A stretch of DNA of 64,000 nucleotides from Polytrichum commune. Taxonomy: Eukaryota; Streptophyta; Polytrichopsida; Polytrichales; Polytrichaceae. A program made the translations under genes and the position numbers. Under the pieces are notes generated by a model that was not told the origin of the DNA, ran no database searches, and worked only from the letters and a program-made list of their open reading frames with translations. How positions within the stretch are numbered: the first letter of the stretch is position 1; every line of letters begins with the position of its first letter. Of this stretch, positions 46,032-56,019 are shown piece by piece. The stretch lies in contig OX485803.1 of the NCBI GenBank assembly GCA_950295325.1, forward strand, positions 4,588,001-4,652,000, given 5' to 3'.

Positions 46032-46655
46032 CAGTCTACCCTCTATAAATGTTAACCCTCGGGAGTGGATCAAAGTTAACATTTATAGAGGTGTTAACAG
46101 TCAACAATAATAAAATTACTTTTTTGAGCAATATACAAATCTTAACATTTATAAATATAAGCAATTGTGAAGAGTCCTTGTGAGAGAATACCATTCATAA
46201 AATTGCAAACCCAATCAAAACTTTATTCAATGTCAAGTTTACAAATCACGGGTGAAGTATGAATCAATGGTTCTTTGGTGAGATTCATCTACATGCACAA
46301 CTTGCAAATATTTCTCAATCTGCACCAACAAACCCACATACTTGGACACATCACATGAACGTGATTCCATGTACCTTCTAATGGTACCAAAACTAGATTG
46401 CAAGTCACTACAAGATGGAATGGGTTCCACCTCACACTCCTCTCCCTCATTGGATGTGTAGTTTTTATCATCCATATTATGGTTGTATTTCATTCGTTAA
46501 CATTTATAGAGTCAAATTTGCAAAGAAGGGAGTACCATTTTGTTAACAGTTAACACGTTTAACATTTATAGTGTGCAATATGTGGGGAGTAGAACAAAGT
46601 TAACATTTAGAGAGGGTTAACACTTATAGGTGTAACATTTATAGAGGGTGGACTG
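46032..46655. mobile_element. Tigger/pogo-like element, copy B (inverted relative to A)
   Basis: Ends CAGTCTACCCTCTATAAATG and its partner (as TAGAGGGTGGACTG) with TA on both sides. The end types are swapped relative to copy A, so the two copies are in opposite orientation. It holds an 84-codon open frame on the minus strand (46493-46239) that looks like a transposase tail. Confidence 0.78.
46239..46493 (-). pseudogene. C-terminal piece of a Tigger/pogo transposase
   Basis: This 84-codon frame ends with KYVGLLVQIEKYLQVV and ESHQRTIDSYFTRDL. Tigger and jerky-type transposases commonly end with a short helix and a Gln-x-T-[LI]-x-x-[FY]-F motif, which fits. It is acidic upstream, as in such tails. 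The DNA-binding and DDE domains are absent, so this is an internal-deletion remnant. The assignment rests on the tail motif and the terminal repeats together. Confidence 0.55.
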
Positions 46656-46696
46656 TATGTTAACACTGAACATGCATTCTCCCTATGACTAACTTA

Positions 46697-47058
46697 GGCC
46701 GGTTCATATGGGGTCCCAAGTCCCAACTTTTGAGCATCTTGAAACCATTGAAAAGGGTTACTATCCATTAAAGTTAGATCTTGATTGGTTTAGACCCAAA
46801 AATTTATAAAAAAATAAAAAAATAAAAAAATCTTGGGACTTTTGTTGAGAGTTGGGTCCAGTTTTTTGCTTGATCTAATTCTCAACACAAGTCCCGAGCC
46901 TCACCTCGGAAAAGTATTGTCATGTAGGCATCCATGTCATACTTGGTCTTTAAGATTTGGGACCCAATGTGCAATGATGAGTCTCAACTTCCATGCTCTC
47001 AACAATTGAGATTGCACGGATTAACCTCAAGTGAATTGGGACCTTGTGTGAACCGCCC
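46697..47058. mobile_element. Harbinger-type MITE family M1, copy 2
   Basis: The left end GGCCGGTTCATATGGGGTCC follows TTA (46694-46696). The right end TTGTGTGAACCGCCC is followed by TTA (47059-47061). Interior words such as GAGAGTTGGGTC and TCAACACAAGTCCC match the copy at 8296-8696. Confidence 0.82.
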
Positions 47059-47061
47059 TTA

Positions 47062-47342
47062 GGGTCACTTCACACACGAGACTGAAGGCTTGTGACCATT
47101 ACATTCTAGAATCTCATTGGTTGAAAAGGTCGAGACTGTCCAAGTTCACTTTAAACTAGAAGGTGAAGGCCTAAGGGCCCAAAGAAATTATCATGGATGA
47201 AAAGTCTACATGGCAAACTATAAATAATGTTCTAGAGTCTGCTTGATACAATTTCCAATAGACCATCTAGGCGGTACGGCCTTTGGATGAGAATCAAGGG
47301 CCTTCACAGTTGCATGGTCATGGCTTATGTGTGAAGTTGCCC
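47062..47342. mobile_element. Tourist-like MITE family M3, shortest copy
   Basis: The left end GGGTCACTTCACACACGAGA and right end TATGTGTGAAGTTGCCC are inverted repeats. TTA flanks both sides (47059-47061 and 47343-47345), confirming a PIF/Harbinger-type element. It abuts M1 copy 2 and shares one TTA with it. Confidence 0.85.
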
Positions 47343-47345
47343 TTA

Positions 47346-47899
47346 GAGCAACACTTGTTTGAAAATGTATTCATGCCATAACAGTCTAACATTGGGAATC
47401 ATTGAGTTAATTAATATCACTATGTAGACCATCTCGATCAATAACCCATCACCATCTCATCCACATAACATTACTCATGTAATGAGTTGTGTTCAACTCC
47501 CCTGACTACATATTCAGCCTAAAGTGTTGGAAATCCAACATCCAGAGGCTTTAACCTGGAATCTACTACAATTGATGAGTAATGTTCTGATTTGAAATCC
47601 CACAGAATTAAATCAAGGAATAACTTGATTACTCTAAATGTTTAGTCGGATGTTTAGTGTAGATTTCAATATAGCTCGCATGTTGAGCTAGGAGCATAAG
47701 TACCGAAGTTGGTCCTAATCTTGTATTTGGAAAAGGTAATGAACATAATCCCTTGGCCCGAGGGGTGTATCTTTCATTTAAAACCCAAGAGCCATGTGCG
47801 TTCACAACACACTCTAAAAACCCCCTATATACAACTTTTGTTTTGTTTGAAATCAAGCAACACACATACAAATTCAATGATAAATATATAAGTGATTAA

Positions 47900-47934
<35 letters not shown>

Positions 47935-48198
47935 CACTTACATTCACATATTTTCATTAACATAAATATATGAATATACTTTTAACTAACAATCAACCCC
48001 TATCATATTTATAATGTAAAACCCTAGCATTCAATAATAATCTTGATGAAGACATTTTCATCCTTTGGTTGTAACTCATAAGCATTTAAGCTTATAATGT
48101 ATGTCATAGAAGCTAATGCAATTATTGTTTCTAACTCTACCATCAAATGATCCGTATCATCATAAGTTCATTTATTGTTGGCTTTTTTTTTTTACCAA
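47346..48198. other. spacer with a TG/TA microsatellite
   Basis: No gene recognised. A (TG)n run followed by (TA)n lies at about 47899-47933. Confidence 0.45.
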
Positions 48199-48840
48199 CG
48201 TAAAAAAATCTCCATGTTTGATGGAGGGTTCATCAAGTCAATTGGATCTCTATACTCTACCCAACAATTACCAAATTTTCTAGATATCTTATAAACCCTC
48301 CCAACAAACCAAACCCTGATTGGAGCTAATTGTTTTGGTCTGCCATGTTTTTTGAAAATTTCTAGCTTCACGTCTGTTCAAAAAAACACACTCCAAAATC
48401 ACAACTAACATTTAACATAGTAACATGATTTGCGGCGCTAAGGAGTTTAGGCTTCATATATAATATGCCAACATTAATCCGAATCAATTGATCTTTAGAT
48501 AAAGTTGGATTGCCATTCAATAAACTAACAAATGTACTTTTCAATATCCTAGGCTCCCCTACCTCTACATAAGTCATAATGGACTTTACATTAGATTGAG
48601 AAGGCATTTCAACATTTTCATGTTTATCGATTAGAACATCCAAGGCATGTTGAAGTTCACTTTGCAACTCCATATCTTCATGTAAATGAATTTCAACCTG
48701 CAACTAGATCAATTCCATCTCTATGATGACATCCTTGCACATGTTTGAATTGTCTTCTCCAACACTACAATTTTCCTTGTCACCACCTTGTGCACTAGAA
48801 TTATTGATCCATGTGTGATCATATAAGTACATATATTGTA
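48199..48840 (-). pseudogene. broken coding relic of unknown family
   Basis: The minus strand keeps strongly protein-like stretches: VEVGEPRILKSTFVSLLNGN followed by PTLSKDQLIRI (within 48703-48368), and KQLAPIRVWFVGRVYKIS followed by WVEYRDPIDLMNPPSNMEIF (within 48363-48199). An acidic, Ser- and Asn-rich part precedes them up to about 48840. The piece is broken in about two places. I do not recognise the family with confidence; the style resembles multi-copy proteins of unknown function that accompany repeats in moss genomes. It could be a host gene fragment or the cargo of an element. Confidence 0.5.
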
Positions 48841-49110
48841 TATTTTTTAGAGGTCCTCCATACATGTACATGATTACAAGTTATAATATGTGTAGCATAC
48901 GTAATACGGAAAAGTTCAAATTAATATCCCTTTTGTACACTCACGTATACTCATACGTGTTATGAAAGGTGCACCCCCTAGGTCCCTTGGGAGCTTATAG
49001 CACCACACAAGGCCTACAATAGAGTTGTCATGATAATCCCCGATCCAAAAGGTGTGTGAAGCTTACGTGGACACTCTTCTTTAATGGGACACCTACATTT
49101 GAGTGCACAA

Positions 49111-49374
49111 GTAGAAAACTATGCCAAAAAGAACCCCAGCCGAAATCGGTTGCGGTTCTTTTGACCAACCTGATCTGCAGTTGCTAAACAACTGCAGATT
49201 TGTTTTTTCGTTTTAGAAACTAAAATTAAAGAAATTTTCGGGGCAAGTAATATACCGTTGGAAAGGTATTTTCAATACCTTTCCAACGATATATTACACA
49301 CCCCCAACTTTTTAAGATTGCAGTTATTCTACGGCTATTTTGGCTGCGATTTTTTTGGGCATAGTTTTCTTCTA
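49111..49374. repeat. small fold-back element (about 264 bp)
   Basis: Ends GTAGAAAACTATGCCAAAAA and its inverse (GGGCATAGTTTTCTTCTA) form about 40-bp imperfect arms. Two internal hairpins are present: CTGCAGTTG-CTAAA-CAACTGCAG near 49174 and TACCGTTGGAAAGGTATT with its inverse near 49252-49290. No coding content; probably another MITE. Confidence 0.6.
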
Positions 49375-50169
49375 GTGGTGGTATATGATGAGACTTGTTG
49401 ACAACGGACACCAAAAAGACACTTGTGATGATGATGTTGAAACACACGTTGTTGAAATATAAACATCATTCTAAGGTTAATAGCTAACAAAATTGGAAGT
49501 CTATGTTATCTTTTAAATAGAAATAATTTGACCTCTTATAACTTTTGCATCTCAATTCCGATTTTGAAACTTGAAATGACAATCTTCACAATTCACAATC
49601 GCTAACTGAATGAAACAATTCCCACTCCAATCCAACAGCCGAAGAGGTCGTCCAAGGAGTTGAAAAGTGCCCACAATAAGACCCACATTCCTTGGTGGGC
49701 TTAGTAGTCTGTCCAACGATATGACTGTATGACTGGTTAGTCAAAATGAGCAGCTCTTAATTGTATCAAAATGAAGAATACTGACAAGAATTAAAAGTTT
49801 GTCACCAAACACCTCATTGCACATGTCGATGGGTCATATTTGCGTGTCAACACCAAATTGAGAAAGTTGTGTCTCTTTGTAGAATTTTCATGCAGCCACT
49901 CGAAGCCTGGAAAAGTGTCCATGAGTTCGTCTTTACCCACCGCGCTCGCTAGCAATAGGTAATTGATTCATTTTCTTCCAAAATTCTCAAAATCAGAGCA
50001 CCACTCAATCACTCACTCATGGATATATGAGGCAGTCTGCCTTCCGGCCTTCCCTTGGTTATATATTGTGTTTGTTTGCTGTGCACCGATGTTGATGTTG
50101 TCCACAGCCAACCCTTCGTCAATTCGATCACTGGCCGCAGCTCCCGACAGCTTCAAATTCAGATATAAG

Positions 50170-50541
50170 GTGCGTGGGTGTCATTTGGTAAGTTTTTCTT
50201 GTTCTTGGTCTTCAACTGATTGGATTTCACATCTTCACATTTTTGTTGCATTAGCAAATCTTTGATGAAACATCAGCACATTATGTTGGAAATCGGACTC
50301 CCCTGATTTACTCATGATTAATGGAAGTGCATGTTTAATGATTCCTTGACTGAATATGTAGGTCCTCCCAATCGTGTTCACTATCGATTGTGGAGCAGGT
50401 AATAGATATTGAAGAAGCAGTCCAATCTCTTATAAACATCATATCCCTTTACGGTGTTTGTTCTTTGCTCCTCGCCACACCAATCAAATATGGGTGTCTG
50501 ATTATGAAAGTGACTGGAAAAACACCCAAATAACGTAGTAT
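50170..50541 (+). repeat. MITE-like family M2, copy 1
   Basis: Begins GTGCGTGGGTGTCATTTGG and ends CACCCAAATAACGTAGTAT, an imperfect inverted repeat. It matches the copy at 54688 through words such as TAGGTCCTCCCAAT and GTTTGTTCTTTG. Part of its 3' half resembles R1 (CAGTCCAATCTCTT). Confidence 0.6.
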
Positions 50542-51227
50542 CCTGTGCTTGCGGTATGCTTCAATTCCCTGTACAAGTGCTACTCATGAGTCTTACGTAT
50601 AAGTCCAACATGTATAAGTCCTACGTGAATGAAAAGGTCAGTAAATGAACCCAACTGACACGGGGTCGTAATAAACACTCCATGATCATATAGGTAGATG
50701 TTTATAGTTGTAACTTGTCGTAAGATGAACTGTTACTCAATCAGTGACTGGATACAGGTGGAGGGCAAAAATATGTGATTCTTTATTGTGAAGGCTCGTT
50801 CTTGTGTGGCACACACAATTTGTGGATCTCTACATTCAACCGATTTATCCCACAAAAGATCAGAAGTTGGTGGCCGGTTCATCAGTATTGGTCACCAGTT
50901 CATCAGGTTTAAGGTGCGTGGCCCTATAGTGTGCACTTTCAATGACAACAACAATTTTGGCTACTGGATCGGATCAGGAATCATCCCGTTCTATTTGCAA
51001 TGGAAAGCTTACAAAGATTATCATGTCAAGTTTTAAAACCAGGGTTGAGATGCAAAAGTTATATTACACAATCACGTCAACGCTCTGAGTTGTGATCGAA
51101 GTTAACCTAACTTTCGAACTAGCTGGAATCATGGTGTCAGTGGTTTGAGCACGTAGTCCAGTCTCATCGTAATCCGTGTTATTTTTTTGGGGGGGGGTGT
51201 CCGTTGTTAACTACTAGCCTTTCCATA

Positions 51228-51490
51228 TCACGGTACTCACCCACTTCCCTCATCATTCTTGGAGCTCGTATGAGCCTCCTATTCAATATCATGGTCAAAA
51301 TTCTTTGAGTTATTAAATGTTCACATGCTTAGGTCCCCCAATTATGTTCTTTATTGCATTTAGAATGGTTAACAAATTTTAGGCATGTAATATGATTTCT
51401 TTTTTGGTGTCCACTCTAGAATATCACACCCAACCATATATCCCTCATATATAGGTGTCCATTTAAGATGAGACACCCAATTAGTCCTCG
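51228..51490 (+). repeat. R1 dispersed repeat
   Basis: Landmarks CACCCACTTCCCTCAT, TTGGAGCTCGTATGA, GTCCCCCAATTATGTT and TATATAGGTGTCC occur in the family order. A fragment with GAGCACGTAGTCCAG also precedes it at about 51138-51155. Confidence 0.65.
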
Positions 51491-51699
51491 TTAAAGAGGA
51501 TTGTCAAAGCGGTTTTCTTTGTTCCAGCTTACATGAGGGTGAAAACTCATGCAGGCTAGAGTTTTCTCAAGCTAGTCGGTGTTATTTTCTTCATTTGTCT
51601 TGCAATGGAGACTTGCCGATCTTGCACAAACTTCAACAATGGACTCACCCTTCACCAATCTCTCTTTAAGGTAAGCGGGCCTAATTTGGTTCCTCGTCT

Positions 51700-52010
51700 A
51701 TGATTTGAGTGGTGTGTGTGGTAGGGGTGGATCTAAGAATGGACACCAAAAAAACATGTCCTTAAAAGAGCTTGATCTACGTGCTCAAAATTTGTTAACT
51801 TTTTTGGGCTCAATAATTAACACAATTGAGAGGGACATGTATGATCATTTTATGAGAAATGCAATCTACACGATGATGATATTTAAGAGCTTCATAAGAG
51901 CTTCAAACACTATGAAGAAAATGGATACATGCATGATGTAAATTTGTTAATCATCTTGCATTTACTTGCTTGTTCCATATCCTACAAGAAGTGGGTGCAC
52001 AGCTAAAAGT
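51700..52010 (-). repeat. R1 dispersed repeat, inverted copy
   Basis: Reads on the minus strand with the same landmark order, including GAGCACGTAGATC, TGTCCATTCTTAGATCC and TGCACCCACTTCTTGTAGGA. It lies 200 bp from an oppositely oriented copy, so the pair could fold back. Confidence 0.65.
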
Positions 52011-53359
52011 GAACGTTTTCAGACCCACAACCCCTTGTGGAGAGGGATAGGACTAGCCATTGAGTAACTACAACTCTTTCTTCTCTATAGAGTGAGTTTT
52101 CTTATTTCAAGTTTTTATTACTGATTTTTTAGTTAGCTTCATTTGATGTTGTGCACATCTACCAAAACACCATATAGTACTCTACAAAAAGTAAGAAATG
52201 AGGGTAGCGTGCAATCTACTACATCTCTTAATCTAACGTGGAGTTTCAAACTTACAGTACATTCTTTAATGTGGACTTCAGAAGAAAGAAAATCTAATCA
52301 CGTCCACCAGTGGCCACAAGCAGTCTTCAGATCTTTAGAGACATTGTTCACTTTTGAGAGCGCTGGCATGCAACACAAATTGCAAGGAGTGGCGATAAAA
52401 CAGTGGTGTGGAAGCCCACCTAGTGACGCATGCAATTATACTAAGACACTCTATTTCACCAGGAACCATCAATTAAAATAGTCCACCCCAATTCGATGGC
52501 ACTTTATTGTAAGTACCCACACAAATGAGAAGAAAGAGTGTAGATCGCATTGGGATTAACAGACTGCTATGTCGTACAGTATTTGGCCAGATGGAAATAG
52601 AAATATACTTCTTAGGGACCCAGTCTGAGAGCTGGGTTAGCACTGCCAAGTACTTGAGGAACTTGATCATCTTGAGGTTCCGTATGTAAAGTTCTACACT
52701 TCTCTCCTTTGGTACTTACATCAGACAGACCCATCAAGAGCTTCCATAGGAGGAGCTCAGCAAGCTAATTGTTACTTGGTTGTTGAACACAGTTTCCTCG
52801 GTTGCCTCAACTTATTAACTCATAACTTTTGGTTTTGGGGATGGAAACAGGAGGCATAGCATGATGGACATGTGAGAGGCAATATAGCAATAAGCAGGGA
52901 CGCTGCCATCTAGATTATTGAGCGTTCTCGATTGACTGGATAATTCAATGGAGCTACGCTGTCTCTTGAGGTTAATTAGAATTATTAGCTGATTTTTTTT
53001 CAGGAAGATGCATTTGTAGTTAGACGCGCTGGGAGCTGTGAAAAACCCATCTTGCATCAATTTTATGATGAAGAAATTCTTGACGTGGTGCGGCAGTTGG
53101 GGCCTGTGTAAGGGTGATCGAGAGCAGAAGCAGAAACTGAAGCAGACCAAACTAGGGCAAGCCCCCGCAAACTATTCTATAAACTTCAAGTCAAAGAAAG
53201 CGCATGCAGACGGGAAGAACGAGATGAGGAAAAAGAAAGCGGAGAAGGATGGAGAGTCAAGAGCTGCCAGATAACCTTGCGACTCATTAAAGCAGTGTTG
53301 ATGGTCTCTAAATATCAGAGTGAGATGAATGCGCTCCAGTTAACGTACACGTGCTTAAT

Positions 53360-53700
53360 TCGGATACTTTTTTCTCTCTGCACCCACTTCCGGTAAGATA
53401 TGAAACATGCAATTAGGACAAGATGATTAGCAAATCCAAATCATGCTTATAGTCATTTGTTTCAAAAATTTGAAAGCTCATATGAATATTTGTTGTTTCA
53501 TTATTCAAGTGAAGATTCTTGTGCTCACTAAGTGGTCATATAGGTCCGCCCACTATGTTGATTATCGAACCTAGAATAGTCAGCATATTTTGAGTACGTA
53601 GTCCAATCTCTTTGAAACTTGTGTTTTTGGTGTCCATTCTTAGATCATACACGTACCAATCAGACATTGGTGCCCATATTATTGATATGTTGGAATTAGG
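53360..53700 (+). repeat. R1 dispersed repeat, nearly complete copy
   Basis: Runs from GGATACTTTTTTCTCTCTG through CACCCACTTCC, GCTCATATGAATATTTG, TTTTGAGTACGTAGTCCAAT and GTGTCCATTCTTAGATC. No coding content. Confidence 0.7.
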
Positions 53701-54687
53701 CATGTCTTCATTAGTTACATCGATATGATAAATAACGTGAGTATATATATTGTTTGAATTTTCAGGTTCAGCTCTATAGTGTGATCCACATTATACATCA
53801 TCATGCAGAATAATAATGTGCAACCCTAGTTATACTTGCCATGCCCCCGTGATGTACGACCTCCTTTCTTTATGTTCAATTGTACACTTTTATCAATCCA
53901 ATAGAAATCATATAAATTTCAACGTGGACCTTTGATGTTTTGACCCTAGACTGTGAGTTTGTAAAGAGTGTGCACCCAAAGTGTTATCCTCTCAGTGTTT
54001 TGAGTGTGGAAGCAATCTCAATAGAGGCCACAAAATTTACCATAATCAGTGTAGTCAAGCAACTGCACCCAACACTTTAGATTAATAGGCTTGGAAGATG
54101 AGGAAGGAGGAAGAGGATATATGATGAGGTTTACTAGTTGAGTTTCAATCTAAGTTGAGTTGAACCCCTAAATGCTTTTGGAACCCGATTTGGGCCTCTT
54201 ATACGTACATTATTTTGTGTACAACATGAATGTTGACTAGGATGCAAAAATTTTGGATGGCTAGTGATAGATTGTTGTCTTGCAAGATTGTTATTCTTCT
54301 TGACACATAATAATTTGGAAAAAGTTTGATAAAGATATCATATGATCCAATATTAAAACAGATTACACAATCAGTATGAACATGCTATAGGCGTTTAGGG
54401 TTAAGTTATCCAATTTTGAAGGCCTTAAGGAAGATTTAAGTCATTGGTTACGCTTTCAATCTCCCACATCTGCTCTTTCAATTGAGCCCTGTGCCATTTC
54501 TCTGTTCTCGATTTACCCTTCACTAATTCCTGGACTGAAGGACCTAGCCTAAGCAGGGGGCACCTAGGGAATTAAAATTGTTGATAGGCGGAGAGTAAAT
54601 TGTAAGCAAAGTGGACAACATACTTGATCGGTGTCTCATTTGCATGTTTGGTGTGCACATCCACCATGGAAATGTACTGAGATTAAG
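53701..54687. other. spacer without recognised features
   Basis: No gene, repeat border or RNA gene was recognised in this AT-rich stretch. Confidence 0.4.
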
Positions 54688-55047
54688 GTATGTGGGTGTT
54701 ATTTGGTTCATTTTTCATGCTCTCCAACTTCTACCGATTAGGTTTACGCAATGAAACTTGTGTTGCATTAGCAAGTCTACAATGAAGCATCTGCAAATCT
54801 TGGATGGCGAATTCAGACCTCCTTTGAATTAATTATCATTATCTGAAGTCCATATTTGTTAATTCCTTAACTAAAAGCATAGGTCCTCCCAATTGTGTTC
54901 ATTATGGAGTGCGATTTGAAGATGTAGTTCAATCTCTTTTAAACATCATGTGGCTTTATGGTGTTTGTTCTTTGATCCTCGCCTGACCACGCACTAATCA
55001 AGTATAGGGGTCCAATTCAGAAAAGCAACCAAATAACACCTACATAC
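54688..55047 (+). repeat. MITE-like family M2, copy 2
   Basis: Begins GTATGTGGGTGTTATTTGGT and ends ACCAAATAACACCTACATAC, a 21-bp inverted repeat with one mismatch. The interior matches the copy at 50170. Target duplication was not clear. No coding content. Confidence 0.7.
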
Positions 55048-55238
55048 GTTATGCTTTAGCATAACGGCAATGTTCGTACACCCAACATCTACAAATGTTA
55101 TGCAACCATTATAAGCTTCAGTTTATATAGTTTGCATAGTGTAATCAATGTGAGATCTCCATGTAGTCGCGTTTTCTCCGTGTAGATCAAGTTGAAATGC
55201 ATGTCACTCAACATGTTTATTTCTCTATGTCTTTCGTA

Positions 55239-55410
55239 ACATTATTGAGCAGTGTGTGTTCGTTCATGTGGGCATTGAGAATACAATCATGGGATGCCCC
55301 AACTTAGTGCATCTTCAGACTTAATTTAAGTCTCCTTGCACTAGGTTGGGACATCTTATGGTTATATTCTCAAGGCCCACATGAACGAATGCACGTTGCA
55401 TAATAATGTT
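55239..55410. repeat. compact hairpin element (172 bp)
   Basis: Two arms of about 80 bp meet at GACTTAATTTAAGTC (near 55316-55332). Outer ends are AACATTATTG and its inverse, with TTCGTTCATGTGGGC and its inverse inside. Arms differ at a minority of positions. Probably a small fold-back MITE. Confidence 0.7.
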
Positions 55411-55680
55411 ATGTTACGTATATTATAGCAAGAGTGGAATATCTAAGACCTGGTTTTCAGGAATGACACTTTCTTTAATGTTAAGGATGTAGGCAGAAGT
55501 AGTTGTGTCAGTGGCATGGCTCTTAATTAGTGCGGAATTGAGTTTCAAATACCAACGAATGAGATTCTTGGGTATCTCCAACATATACAAAGTTGTATGC
55601 TTCATTAGGGAACCGTAGTACCCTCATACATTGTTCTCATCATGTCGGATTCACCTCATCCAGTTTGTTGGGCCATGGCT

Positions 55681-55988
55681 CATGCCGAGATCACACCAAA
55701 CTTTCCATTCGGTTCCAGCCATGAAATTGTTGGGGACTATGTCAAGAAATAGATGTTGGCCCACCACTCTTCACACTATTACAGCCGGAGATGCTAACGG
55801 ATGGTGTCAGAACTGGCCGGTGTGATCAGTCCCTCATGCCCGCTCACACCAAACAGTTTGTCCAGTTCTAGCTGTGAAATTGTTGGGGATTATGTAGGGA
55901 AATAGATGTTGGTCCACCACTTTTCACACTATTACACCCGGAGATGCTGACGGATGGTGCCTGAAGCAGACGATGTGATCAACCCCTC
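55681..55988. repeat. 154-bp tandem duplication
   Basis: Units 55681-55834 and 55835-55988 share CACACCAAAC, TGAAATTGTTGGGGA, AAATAGATGTTGGYCCACCA and CGGAGATGCT. They have diverged by roughly a tenth to a fifth by eye. Confidence 0.8.
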
Positions 55989-56019
55989 AAGGCAAGTCAT
56001 CGCAGCCACTTCTGTGGTT

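Larger units (their letters stand above)
49960..53280 (+). other. scattered coding-like stretches, unidentified
   Basis: Several plus-strand pieces look like exons but match nothing I know. Examples are 50803-51033 (with NFGYWIGSGIIPFYLQW), 51605-51672 (ending at AAG before GTAAGC), 52528-52701 (with FGQMEIEIYFLGTQSE), 52641-52859 in another frame (with DPSRASIGGAQQANCYLVVE) and 52999-53106 after a pyrimidine-rich acceptor (with KPILHQFYDEEILDVVRQLG). The pieces lie on the same strand but I could not join them by splice phase. R1 and M2 repeats sit between them. The region may be a decayed gene or a real one with unseen exons. Confidence 0.3.

Noticed and set aside
52815-53150. Minus-strand open frame over the coding-like stretch at 53 kb
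   Set aside because: The plus strand in the same place looks more protein-like and follows a good acceptor; the minus frame is probably its shadow.
53068-53274. Lys-rich plus-strand frame following an ATG
   Set aside because: Low-complexity composition, and it overlaps another frame with better coding character; no support for a separate small gene.
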